Shown here: positions 18,229 to 25,723 of the stretch, one piece after another
Layout of the letters: each line of letters starts with the position of its first letter
Position numbering within the stretch: the stretch's first letter is position 1
Assembly (NCBI RefSeq): GCF_029193885.1
Contig: NZ_JARFVB010000002.1
Location: 186,001 to 250,000, forward strand
Direction of reading: 5' to 3'
Source of the DNA: Flagellimonas yonaguniensis
Lineage (GTDB): Bacteria; Bacteroidota; Bacteroidia; Flavobacteriales; Flavobacteriaceae
Length of the DNA: 64,000 nucleotides
The notes under the pieces: model-generated
Seen by the model: the letters and a program-made list of their open reading frames with translations, nothing else
Database searches by the model: none
Told to the model about the DNA's origin: nothing
Program-made: the position numbers and the translations under genes

Positions 18229-19008
18229 ATGGCGAATAAGAAAGAAAGCACTGTGGAAGACAAGTTGAGAGCATTGTACGATTTACAACTCATTGATTCC
18301 AGAGTGGATGAAATCCGCAACGTTAGAGGCGAATTGCCTTTGGAAGTAGAGGACTTGGAAGACGAAGTTCTTGGTCTTAAAACCAGAATGGACAAATTGA
18401 AAACGGATGTTGAGACCATCAACTTTGAGATTACTGCCAAAAAAAATCTCATCGATGAGTCCAAAACGCTTATCAAAAAATACAGCGAGCAACAAAAAAA
18501 TGTAAGGAACAGCCGCGAGTTCAATTCCTTGAGCAAGGAAGTGGAGTTCCAAGAGTTGGAGATTCAATTGGCCGAAAAGAACATCAAAGAGTTCAAAGCC
18601 CAGATTGAGCAGAAAAAAGAAGTGATTGCACAGACCAAGGAGAAATTATCCGAGCGTGAAGGTCACTTGAAGCACAAGAAAGGGGAATTGGACGCTATTC
18701 TTTCAGAAACTGAAAAAGAGGAGAAAGCCCTTTTGAAAAAATCCGAGGAATACGAAGACAAAATCGAAGAGCGATTGGTCAAAGCTTACAAAAGAATCCG
18801 TCTCAATGTGAAAAACGGTTTGGCCGTGGTTCCTGTAGAACGTGGTGCTTCCGGTGGTTCGTTCTTTACAATTCCTCCACAGGTACAGGTTGAGATTGCA
18901 TCCCGCAAAAAAATCATTACCGACGAGCACAGTGGAAGAATTTTGGTGGATCCTCTTTTGGCTGAAGAAGAGCAGGAAAGAATGGAAAAACTTTTTGCCA
19001 AGCTTTAA
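18229..19008 (+). CDS. C4-type zinc-ribbon family coiled-coil protein lacking its cysteines
   Basis: CT398/DUF164 family protein of 259 residues; the family has no firm function and is usually paired with NIF3, as here. Residues 1-165 are a long coiled coil, with segments such as VEDLEDEVLGLKTRMDKLKT. The C-terminal domain keeps the family frame (ERGASGGSFFTIPPQ then TDEHSGRILVDPLL), but the positions that hold the four zinc cysteines in other bacteria are S, S, D and S. The protein contains no cysteine, so it cannot form the zinc ribbon. The rest of the domain is intact, which points to a tolerated clade-level change rather than decay. A strong terminator follows. Confidence 0.88.
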   Translation: MANKKESTVEDKLRALYDLQLIDSRVDEIRNVRGELPLEVEDLEDEVLGLKTRMDKLKTDVETINFEITAKKNLIDESKTLIKKYSEQQKNVRNSREFNSLSKEVEFQELEIQLAEKNIKEFKAQIEQKKEVIAQTKEKLSEREGHLKHKKGELDAILSETEKEEKALLKKSEEYEDKIEERLVKAYKRIRLNVKNGLAVVPVERGASGGSFFTIPPQVQVEIASRKKIITDEHSGRILVDPLLAEEEQERMEKLFAKL

Positions 19009-19033
19009 TCCAATAGCTCAGGTTAAGAATTAG

Positions 19034-19060
19034 AAGCCACCTTAAAAGGTGGCTTTTTTT
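19034..19060 (+). terminator. Rho-independent terminator after the NIF3/coiled-coil operon
   Basis: AAGCCACCTT and AAGGTGGCTT form a 10-base-pair stem with a 2-base AA spacer (effectively a tetraloop after opening the top pair), followed by seven T. Confidence 0.9.
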
Positions 19061-19063
19061 ATG

Positions 19064-19140
19064 TTGTCATTTCCAATTGGGCAAAGCGATTGAGAAATCT
19101 TTTCCTACTTAAGATGTCTCAATTACGCTCGACATGACAA
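19064..19140. repeat. Nested palindromic intergenic element
   Basis: Outer arms TTGTCAT (19064-19070) and ATGACAA (19134-19140) enclose inner arms around ATTGAGA (19089-19095) and TCTCAAT (19117-19123). The nested design is the same as in the elements at 44975 and 49671 but the sequence differs. With the hairpin at 19184-19216 it fills the gap between the coiled-coil gene and kmo; I see no gene in 19009-19308. Confidence 0.5.
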
Positions 19141-19183
19141 CCTAGCTTATTCCCAGAAGTAAGTTAATTTATATATAAAGTGC

Positions 19184-19216
19184 AAAGGTCTACTTCGACT
19201 ACGCTCAGTGACCTTT
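19184..19216. repeat. Short hairpin, intergenic
   Basis: AAAGGTC and GACCTTT bracket a centre containing CTTCGACTACGCTCAG, a motif type I know as a recurrent intergenic sequence of Bacteroidota genomes. Confidence 0.35.
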
Positions 19217-19308
19217 TGAAATCATTTTCTCAGAGATAATTCGGGAAATTAGTGTTATCCTGGAAACCCTGAAAAAAGATTTCTCCCATTCGGTCGAAAT
19301 GGCACATA

Positions 19309-20658
19309 TTATTTATCATCCAATAATCCAAGAATCATTTCTTCCACTTCTATGGAGTTCCATTTTTTCTCAATATCAGGCATTTGCATTACCCGTCGCA
19401 TAATTTCTTCCTGCCTATCACCAATCGCCAATGCTTCTGAATAAGGTCTATCCGAAAAAGTGACACGACTGTACACGGGCACCCACTTTTCTGGATGCTT
19501 GGCAGCAAACTGCTTTTCTATCTTTTTCTGTAACAAAAATTTTGGGTCAGCCGTTTTACTGCTCATTTCCATAAAGTTTCTATAACTCAGCTCTGCAATG
19601 GCGTCAGCATTTGGCTTCCGTTCTTCTTGGTATTCGGAGAAAATGGTATCCCAATCATCCCCATGCTTCTCCATTAATTGGTTTAGCACGTAGATATCCT
19701 CAAAACCGGCGTTCATTCCTTGTCCATAAAATGGGACGATAGCGTGGGCCGAATCGCCCACAAGAGCCACTTTGTTCCAATACGTCCATGGGTAACACTT
19801 CATGGTAACCATGGCACTGGTCGGATTATTAAAAAAGTCTTTGGTCAAATCTTCTATTTCCTTACGAACGTTCGGGAAATACTTTTTGAAAAACTCCTTG
19901 GCATCATCCACCGAAGTTATGCTCTCGAAAGAAACCTCTCCCTCAAATGGCAAGAACAAGGTACAGGTAAAACTACCGTCAATATTGGGCATGGCAATGA
20001 GCATAAACTCCCCACGTGGCCAAATATGAAACGAGTTTTTGTCCAACTTATGGGTTCCGTCCTCGTTGGCGGGTATGGTAAGCTCCTTATACCCCACATC
20101 GATAAAGTTTTGGGAATAATTGAACCTACTGCGACGTTGCATTTTATGGCGGACACGTGAAAAAGCACCATCGCAGCCAAAAATTAGGTCATACTGATAT
20201 TCCTTCCACTCACTTTTTTCCGTTTCTCCTGTATAGATTTTGGCCTCGGGCAAATTCACGTCCCAGACTTTTTCATTAAATCGAAACTCTGCACCTTCCT
20301 CCTCTGCCAAATCGATCATTCGTTTGTTCAGGACCCCCCTAGAAATGGACCAAATAGCCTCTCCATCCTTTCCATATTTCTGAAAATACATGGGTTTACC
20401 GTTCACATGCATGGCTCGTTTATCCAAGGGTATGGCCAAATCCTTGATTTTACCACCAATGCCCACCTCATCCAAGGAACGCCAGCCCCTATTGCTCATG
20501 GCAAGGTTGATAGACCTTCCCGAAAACTTGATGGTCCTAATATCCGGTCTTCTATCAAAGACGGTAACCGTATGCCCAATTCTTCGAAGATATATTGCTA
20601 ATAGGGAACCCACCAATCCGGAACCGATGATGGCTATATTTTTTGGAGTCTGTGCCAT
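19309..20658 (-). CDS. kmo: Kynurenine 3-monooxygenase
   Basis: FAD-dependent hydroxylase converting L-kynurenine to 3-hydroxykynurenine with NADPH and oxygen, in tryptophan breakdown or NAD synthesis. The 449 residues match bacterial Kmo. IGSGLVGSLLAIYLRRIGH near residue 13 is the FAD Rossmann loop, and FDRRPDIR follows it. VGDSAHAIVPFYGQGMNAGF near residue 305 is the second FAD motif with the Kmo-typical PFYGQGMN. The ATG at 20658 is preferred over a TTG 18 bases upstream. The next enzyme, kynureninase, is at 28.5 kb. C-terminal membrane-associating helices of eukaryotic Kmo are not evident here. Confidence 0.93.
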   Translation of the reverse strand: MAQTPKNIAIIGSGLVGSLLAIYLRRIGHTVTVFDRRPDIRTIKFSGRSINLAMSNRGWRSLDEVGIGGKIKDLAIPLDKRAMHVNGKPMYFQKYGKDGEAIWSISRGVLNKRMIDLAEEEGAEFRFNEKVWDVNLPEAKIYTGETEKSEWKEYQYDLIFGCDGAFSRVRHKMQRRSRFNYSQNFIDVGYKELTIPANEDGTHKLDKNSFHIWPRGEFMLIAMPNIDGSFTCTLFLPFEGEVSFESITSVDDAKEFFKKYFPNVRKEIEDLTKDFFNNPTSAMVTMKCYPWTYWNKVALVGDSAHAIVPFYGQGMNAGFEDIYVLNQLMEKHGDDWDTIFSEYQEERKPNADAIAELSYRNFMEMSSKTADPKFLLQKKIEKQFAAKHPEKWVPVYSRVTFSDRPYSEALAIGDRQEEIMRRVMQMPDIEKKWNSIEVEEMILGLLDDK

Positions 20659-20856
20659 AAATGCCCTCTGGGCCAATTCAAGTTAAACAGCTAAAATACG
20701 GAATTTTAATTTTTTTTGGTTCAACCATAAGAGACACACACATCCCTCAAAGTGGTATTTACACCCCCATTCCACTCTTTTTGTTTCTAGTGTAATCCAT
20801 AGCTCTGATTTTCGACGTATATATTCTAAAATATTCCGCTACGGCGCCTATATATA

Positions 20857-20890
20857 AAAAGTCCTTCACAAACACTTGCGAAGGACTTTT
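20857..20890. terminator. Terminator downstream of clpP
   Basis: Perfect 11-base-pair stem (AAAAGTCCTTC with GAAGGACTTTT) and a 12-base loop lie 24 bases past the clpP stop. It is A/T-tailed on both sides. Confidence 0.75.
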
Positions 20891-20913
20891 CACTTTTTAG
20901 AAATATCGCTGTC

Positions 20914-21462
20914 CTATTTCAAGATTTCATCGACGATACCGTATTCCACGGATTCCTCTGCACTCATCCAGTAGTCACGATCAAAATCCTTCATAACCTT
21001 ATCGTAGTCCTGTCCACAATTCTCTGATAGGATTTTGGCACCCAATTCCTTGGTCTTGATGATTTCCCTTGCCTGGATTTCAATATTGGAAGCCTGCCCC
21101 CTTGCTCCACCGCTTGGTTGGTGGATCATTACACGGGCGTGCGGCTGAATGAATCTTCTGCCCTTTTCCCCTACGGATAGAAGGATGGAACCCATAGAGG
21201 CCGCCAAGCCGGAACACACCGTGGATACGGGGCTTTTTATCTGTTTAATGGTATCGTAAATAGCAAAACCAGAGGTTACGTACCCACCTGGGCTATTGAT
21301 GATCAATTGAATCTCTTTATTGTTCAACATATCCAAATACAGTAACCTGTCGATTACGTGCTTCGCAGAATCATCATCTACTTGGCCCCACAAAAACACT
21401 TTGCGGTCTTCTAACAGTTTTTCTTGGATCAATTCCTGAACTTTTCCTTTTTTTGAACTCAT
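20914..21462 (-). CDS. clpP: ATP-dependent Clp protease proteolytic subunit, short form
   Basis: Serine peptidase subunit that forms heptameric rings and degrades proteins fed by Clp ATPases. The 182 residues are short for ClpP; the N-terminal propeptide is missing, and the protein begins close to the mature axial loop (KVQELIQEKLLEDRKVFLWG). Catalytic Ser89 is in CSGLAASMGS and His114 in MIHQPSGG; the Asp lies in the DFDRDYWMSAEE region. No clpX is adjacent. The short form and isolation suggest a second ClpP paralogue rather than the housekeeping clpP-clpX copy, which is inference. Start ATG at 21462. Confidence 0.9.
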   Translation of the reverse strand: MSSKKGKVQELIQEKLLEDRKVFLWGQVDDDSAKHVIDRLLYLDMLNNKEIQLIINSPGGYVTSGFAIYDTIKQIKSPVSTVCSGLAASMGSILLSVGEKGRRFIQPHARVMIHQPSGGARGQASNIEIQAREIIKTKELGAKILSENCGQDYDKVMKDFDRDYWMSAEESVEYGIVDEILK

Positions 21463-21483
21463 TTTTTACGTGTTGTAAGACTT

Positions 21484-21491
21484 CAAAAATA
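21484..21491 (-). promoter_or_regulatory. Promoter -7 element for clpP
   Basis: On the minus strand this reads TATTTTTG, an exact TAnnTTTG match 21 bases before the clpP ATG. Confidence 0.5.
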
Positions 21492-21538
21492 ATCAAATTC
21501 CAAGGAAGTTTCCGCACTTGTTTTTCACAATAGTTCCA

Positions 21539-22366
21539 TTATGGTTTTATCTGTACTTTTTGAGATACCACATCCTTGATCGGTATCACGAACTTGCCCT
21601 CTTGTGTTTCAAGGGTAAGGCTATTGTTCTCAATGGCTTTTATGGTTCCCTCATTCCCATCGATTACAATTTTATCACCTACCACATAGGTTTTTCGGGT
21701 GTAAAATGCCCTGAGGATATCCGCAACGATTTCGCGGGATCCCAGACCAACTCCCAAGGCGAATGCCAAAAGGAAAGAGCCCAAAATCAAGGTAATGTTA
21801 TTGGTAATGATGGTTGTGTCCACCCCTGCTTGGTTCAATGCAGTAATGGACATAAAGATCACGATCACGTAGAAAAACAGGTTGCTCACAATATTGGAAC
21901 CACCGAACTCCAATGAATCGAACAACCGTTTGATGGTCTTCTTCACAAAGTTCCCGATATAGAACCCAAGCATCAGCAGTGCCAATGCACTAAAGAATTT
22001 AGGAAGGTAATGCAAAAGGTTACCGATTTCCTGTGAAATAATCTTCCAATCCAAAATATCCGCGGCCACGATCAGAAAGACCAAGATCAAAAACCACCGA
22101 ACAAAACCCAGTATGATCTTTATGACATCTACATTAAGGTCGCCCTTGCCCGTTACATCCATACCATTGATCTTATCATTGAGCATATCCACTTTGGCCA
22201 GCTTCAGAATTTTCTTGAGGAGAAAAAGTACAATTTTGATGACGATCCAACCTAAAATTAAAATAACGATAGCACCCAAGATTTTGGGAAAGGCCAAAGC
22301 TATCTCTTTGCCCATACCGGATAGGGACTCCAGGGTCACATTTTTCCATTCATTAATAGTCTCCAT
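21539..22366 (-). CDS. Small-conductance mechanosensitive channel, MscS family
   Basis: Inner-membrane channel of 275 residues that opens on membrane stretch to release solutes in osmotic downshock. There are four predicted helices: ILGAIVILILGWIVIKIVLF, FVRWFLILVFLIVAADIL, FFSALALLMLGFYIGNF and the Gly/Ala-rich pore helix in LGSFLLAFALGVGLGSREIV. The beta domain follows with VGDKIVIDGNEGTIKAIE. The chain stops soon after (KDVVSQKVQIKP), so most of the cytoplasmic alpha/beta vestibule seen in E. coli MscS is absent. It lies 34 bases downstream of a 62-residue gene and a sigma factor on the same strand, probably one operon. Confidence 0.92.
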   Translation of the reverse strand: METINEWKNVTLESLSGMGKEIALAFPKILGAIVILILGWIVIKIVLFLLKKILKLAKVDMLNDKINGMDVTGKGDLNVDVIKIILGFVRWFLILVFLIVAADILDWKIISQEIGNLLHYLPKFFSALALLMLGFYIGNFVKKTIKRLFDSLEFGGSNIVSNLFFYVIVIFMSITALNQAGVDTTIITNNITLILGSFLLAFALGVGLGSREIVADILRAFYTRKTYVVGDKIVIDGNEGTIKAIENNSLTLETQEGKFVIPIKDVVSQKVQIKP

Positions 22367-22400
22367 AGTTGTTGTTTATTTATAGTGTTCTGTTAGTTGA

Positions 22401-22589
22401 TTAGTTGTCTCCCATGGTTCGGAACAGTTTACGCAAGGCACTTCCCAAATTGATCGAGAACAATGAAGCCATGTCCATGATCAACTTTGCCGCAGCAATA
22501 TCGTTCATGACTTTTTGCTTCATTTCGGGCGGTGCCTCGTGCAGGGAGGCCTCCAGCTCTTTAAATGGGTTTTTGTGTTTCTTTGCCAT
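22401..22589 (-). CDS. Small sigma-associated protein, 62 residues
   Basis: No named family that I can assign, although small proteins of this layout behind an ECF sigma gene are common in flavobacteria. It has a charged N-terminal half (KNPFKELEASLHEAPPEMKQ) and an amphipathic or hydrophobic C-terminal half (AAAKLIMDMASLFSINLGSA) ending in a basic tail (LRKLFRTMGDN). The ATG at 22589 follows the sigma factor stop with no gap, so the two are almost certainly co-translated. The position fits an anti-sigma or membrane-tethering role for the sigma factor. That is inference from context only. Confidence 0.75.
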   Translation of the reverse strand: MAKKHKNPFKELEASLHEAPPEMKQKVMNDIAAAKLIMDMASLFSINLGSALRKLFRTMGDN

Positions 22590-23219
22590 CTATTCCAGGG
22601 TATTATAGATTTCCAATAATCTTTCTTTCGCTCTTTTGAGCCGCATTTTCACTGCACTCTCCCCTAGTTCCATTAAAGTTACCAGTTCTTTAATACTAGC
22701 TCCATCTTGGTATTTGAGCAACAAAATGGATTTCTCTTCTGGGGATATCTGTTCCAATGCCTTTTTGAGCTTATCCGCCTTCATTTCGTATAGACTCTCA
22801 TCGGGCACCTCTTCGGTAAGCTTATATTCGGAGTTTTCAACCTGTACGGACTTGTCCCGTATTTTTCGTTGTTTGTTCCGGTTGACATAATTGACACAAA
22901 AATTATAGGTAAAAGAATACAGCCAAGTAGAAAACTTCGATTTCCCCTTAAAAGTGCGAAGTTTGATAAAAAGTTGGAGGAACACATCCTGCATTAAATC
23001 CTCCGCCTCATCCTCGGATTTTGCGAATCCGTAGCATTTGTTGTACACCAATTTTGCATAACGGTCATACAACTTCCCAAAGAGCATAGGGTCGTTGTCC
23101 GCCACAATCTGTTTCACTAATTCCTCATCAGAAAGTTGTACGTATAAGTCTTCCTTTTCCAAAAACGCTTTGTCGGGGTTACTTACAAGTATTAGAAACA
23201 AGTTTTTAAAAAAAGTCAC
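22590..23219 (-). CDS. ECF RNA polymerase sigma factor
   Basis: Third ECF sigma factor of the window, 209 residues. Region 2 spans PMLFGKLYDRYAKLVYNKCY, SEDEAEDLMQDVFLQLF and STWLYSFTYNFCVNYVNRN. Region 4 spans ISPEEKSILLLKYQDGASIK with recognition helix GESAVKMRLKRAKERLL. The frame opens with GTG at 23219; no ATG occurs before residue 45, so the exact start is uncertain and may lie a few codons further in. It is followed without a gap by a 62-residue gene and then mscS. A classical anti-sigma factor is not present. Confidence 0.92.
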   Translation of the reverse strand: MTFFKNLFLILVSNPDKAFLEKEDLYVQLSDEELVKQIVADNDPMLFGKLYDRYAKLVYNKCYGFAKSEDEAEDLMQDVFLQLFIKLRTFKGKSKFSTWLYSFTYNFCVNYVNRNKQRKIRDKSVQVENSEYKLTEEVPDESLYEMKADKLKKALEQISPEEKSILLLKYQDGASIKELVTLMELGESAVKMRLKRAKERLLEIYNTLE

Positions 23220-23283
23220 TCCGGAAACAGATTTATTTGGTCAGGCTTTTTAAAACGGGGCGCAAAATAAGAGATTTTCCTAG

Positions 23284-23291
23284 TATATTTG
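23284..23291 (+). promoter_or_regulatory. Promoter -7 element for the lipoprotein gene
   Basis: TATATTTG is an exact TAnnTTTG match 14 bases before the ATG at 23306. Confidence 0.5.
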
Positions 23292-23305
23292 GTTAAAAAC
23301 CAGTC

Positions 23306-23995
23306 ATGAAGACCAATTACCTCGTTGCACTGCTAACTTTCATATTTTTTACTGCCTGCAAAACCGAGCCAAAAAAAACCGAAGAAGCTGCCGAGCCATC
23401 CGAAATTGAAAAATCCATTCCTGAACGTGTAGCGGAAGCGCACGGTTTCGACAACTGGTCAGATGTGACGGAAATCACTTTTACCTTTAATGTGGACAGG
23501 GATTCCATGCATTTTGAGCGTAGCTGGAACTGGGAGCCCAAGAGCAATACGGTCACTGCCATTTCTGGACCCGACACCCTTACCTACAACCGAAATTCCA
23601 TGGACAGCATTGCCTTAAGGACCAATAGCGGTTTCATCAATGACAGGTATTGGTTGATGGCACCCTTTAATTTGATATGGGACTCCAACAATTATACCTA
23701 CGAGCATACCGAAGAGGCCACAGCGCCCATTAGCGAAGAGCCCATGCAAAAACTTACCATTGTGTATGCCAACGAAGGAGGCTACACCCCTGGCGATGCG
23801 TATGACTTTTATTTTAAAGACGATTATATTATCCGGGAGTGGGCTTATAGAAAATCCAATCAAGAAGAGCCCAGTTTGGTCTCCACTTGGGAAGACTATG
23901 TGGCCATGGAAGGCCTACAACTGGCCCAACAGCACAACCGACCCGATGGTGGCAGTAATTTATATTTTACCGGGCTTACGGTAAGCAAGGAATAA
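23306..23995 (+). CDS. Lipoprotein of unknown function (possibly DUF6503)
   Basis: Predicted outer-membrane-family lipoprotein of 229 residues. The signal peptide ends in a lipobox (LLTFIFFTAC, Cys18), followed by a charged linker. The mature part (AHGFDNWSDVTEITFTFN, then beta-rich sequence to FTGLTVSKE) recalls LolA/LppX-like half-barrels and the DUF6503 family of Bacteroidota. I am not certain of the family. It is monocistronic, transcribed away from the sigma factor operon with its own promoter. Confidence 0.8.
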   Translation: MKTNYLVALLTFIFFTACKTEPKKTEEAAEPSEIEKSIPERVAEAHGFDNWSDVTEITFTFNVDRDSMHFERSWNWEPKSNTVTAISGPDTLTYNRNSMDSIALRTNSGFINDRYWLMAPFNLIWDSNNYTYEHTEEATAPISEEPMQKLTIVYANEGGYTPGDAYDFYFKDDYIIREWAYRKSNQEEPSLVSTWEDYVAMEGLQLAQQHNRPDGGSNLYFTGLTVSKE

Positions 23996-24149
23996 AGTAT
24001 TAGCTAGTAGAGTTGGTAAAACTGGAAAAGAGGCATTTAAATTCCCCCAGACATATTAAAAGATGATATGATGCATCGGCTATAATCTTATTTTTTTATT
24101 TTTTGGTATCGAGATAAACATGTTAGCAGCAATATAAAAAGCATGGAAA

Positions 24150-24545
24150 ATGAAAGTAACATTGATCAGCATTCCCGTTCGAGACCAAGAAAGGGCTATG
24201 CAGTTTTATACGGAGAAGTTGGGTTTCATTAAAAAGAAAGACAAACCTTTGGGAGGTGGAAACAGATGGTTGACCCTAGTATCGAAAGACTGGCAGGATG
24301 GACCGGAAGTATTACTGGAACCAGCCCCAAACCATTTTGAACCATCCAAGGTGTATCAAGATGCGTTGATGGAAGCTGGCATTCCATGGACGCAATTTGA
24401 CGTTGAAAACGTAGACTCTGAATATGAACGGTTGACCAAGCTAGGTGTGGAGTTCAGTGTAAAACCCACTGAAATGGGAAATGTAAAATATGCGATCTTC
24501 AATGACACCTGCGGGAATAACATTCAATTAGTTCAGGAACTATAA
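24150..24545 (+). CDS. VOC family (glyoxalase/dioxygenase fold) protein
   Basis: Cytoplasmic protein of 131 residues with the vicinal-oxygen-chelate fold, two beta-alpha-beta-beta-beta units that often bind a metal. SIPVRDQERAMQFYTEKLGF starts module one and FDVENVDSEYERLTKLGVEF module two. The C-terminal FNDTCGNNIQLVQEL is the usual DPxGN-x-hydrophobic end, though with Asn-Asp-Thr-Cys-Gly instead of the common D-P-D-G. Whether it is a glyoxalase, a resistance protein or a dioxygenase cannot be told. The 154 bases before it show no clear feature. Confidence 0.88.
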   Translation: MKVTLISIPVRDQERAMQFYTEKLGFIKKKDKPLGGGNRWLTLVSKDWQDGPEVLLEPAPNHFEPSKVYQDALMEAGIPWTQFDVENVDSEYERLTKLGVEFSVKPTEMGNVKYAIFNDTCGNNIQLVQEL

Positions 24546-24635
24546 AAAACACTATGTGCAAAATGGCTCCAAAAAAATGTTCGTTCTCTTTTTACGTAGT
24601 TAAGCCACATAGACTTGATCACCAATCTTAAACCC

Positions 24636-25397
24636 ATGGCAACATTCTTTAGAAAAATAAGGCGAGCCCTACTATCAGAAGGTAAAACCACACAGTACTT
24701 TAAATACGCCATTGGTGAAATTGTACTGGTGGTCATTGGGATTTTGATTGCTTTGCAAATAAACAACTGGAACCAGGCCAATAAGGACAAAAAAGCCTTA
24801 AAAGAGTATTTGGTGAAAGTCAAAGCCCACACCAATGAAGATTTGAAACAATTGGAAGAGATCACCTATGGTAGAACATATATTGGCGAACTATGCAAAC
24901 AAGCTCGTGTACGAATCCTAAATAAAACAGAAGACGAGGATTTAAGCCTATTTATGCAATGTGGGGCTGCTTTTGCAGATTATGCATTCAAACCCAATAT
25001 AAGCGGATATGAAGCTTTGAGAAATTCCTCCTATTTTGGAAAGATCAATAACACCACTTTAGATTCGCTCTTGACTAAATACCATAATTTATTGGATGAT
25101 ATTGCTGAAAATGAGAACAGTTACAATGAGTACGTGATCAACCAAGAGGCCTACCTTTCAACCCAATTTGATAGGTCTTTGATCTTGGCATCTGCTTTCT
25201 TGCCACAAGATTCACTCAATACTTATCGAACACCACAATCCGATTATGTGGCGGTCTTTAAGGAGTACACTCAATCTGCAACCTATAGGAATGTGATCAG
25301 TTTAGCAGCATGGCAATTTGATGCCATGGTTGCACAGTACAATCAATTAAAACTACTGGGGCAAAGTGTGGTCAACGAGATTGATACCTTTGAATAA
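24636..25397 (+). CDS. DUF6090 family membrane protein
   Basis: Flavobacterial protein of 253 residues with the DUF6090 N-terminal signature: FFRKIRRALLSEGKTTQYFK, then a single transmembrane helix (YAIGEIVLVVIGILIALQ) and INNWNQ. The C-terminal two thirds are predicted helical and extracytoplasmic. The role is unknown. I begin at the ATG at 24636 rather than 24615 because family members start at M-x-x-F-F-R-K. A possible degraded relative of its C-terminus lies just downstream. Confidence 0.88.
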   Translation: MATFFRKIRRALLSEGKTTQYFKYAIGEIVLVVIGILIALQINNWNQANKDKKALKEYLVKVKAHTNEDLKQLEEITYGRTYIGELCKQARVRILNKTEDEDLSLFMQCGAAFADYAFKPNISGYEALRNSSYFGKINNTTLDSLLTKYHNLLDDIAENENSYNEYVINQEAYLSTQFDRSLILASAFLPQDSLNTYRTPQSDYVAVFKEYTQSATYRNVISLAAWQFDAMVAQYNQLKLLGQSVVNEIDTFE

Positions 25398-25440
25398 TAT
25401 AAAAATAGACTCGTTCAGCATAGTAAAGAACAAGCAAATA

Positions 25441-25521
25441 GTGACCTTTTTTTGGGGAAGAATAAAAAAAATCAGTACAATTTTATCTAAAATTGAAAAG
25501 GAATTGGAAAAACAACGATAG
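25441..25521 (+). pseudogene. Possible C-terminal remnant of a DUF6090-like gene
   Basis: In the 326-base gap 25398-25723 one frame reads WGRIKKISTILSKIEKELEK followed by QR and a stop. This looks like the amphipathic helix that ends many DUF6090 proteins. It lacks a start and any upstream domain in frame. The rest of the gap shows nothing I can support. Low confidence. Confidence 0.2.
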
Positions 25522-25723
25522 TACACGTTCCAGGCAGAAATGAATGTCCAAAATAATCGATTACATCCTGACTTTGATTGATGTGGAACTGACCAAGCGT
25601 GATTGAGTTTTCACAAGGCACTAATCAATGGCATCAAAAATTTAATCTGCGATCATTTTTATCCCCTTTAGTGCTAACTAAATATTTTTCTAACCTCAAG
25701 AATTTGAAAAAAAAAGCTAAAGA

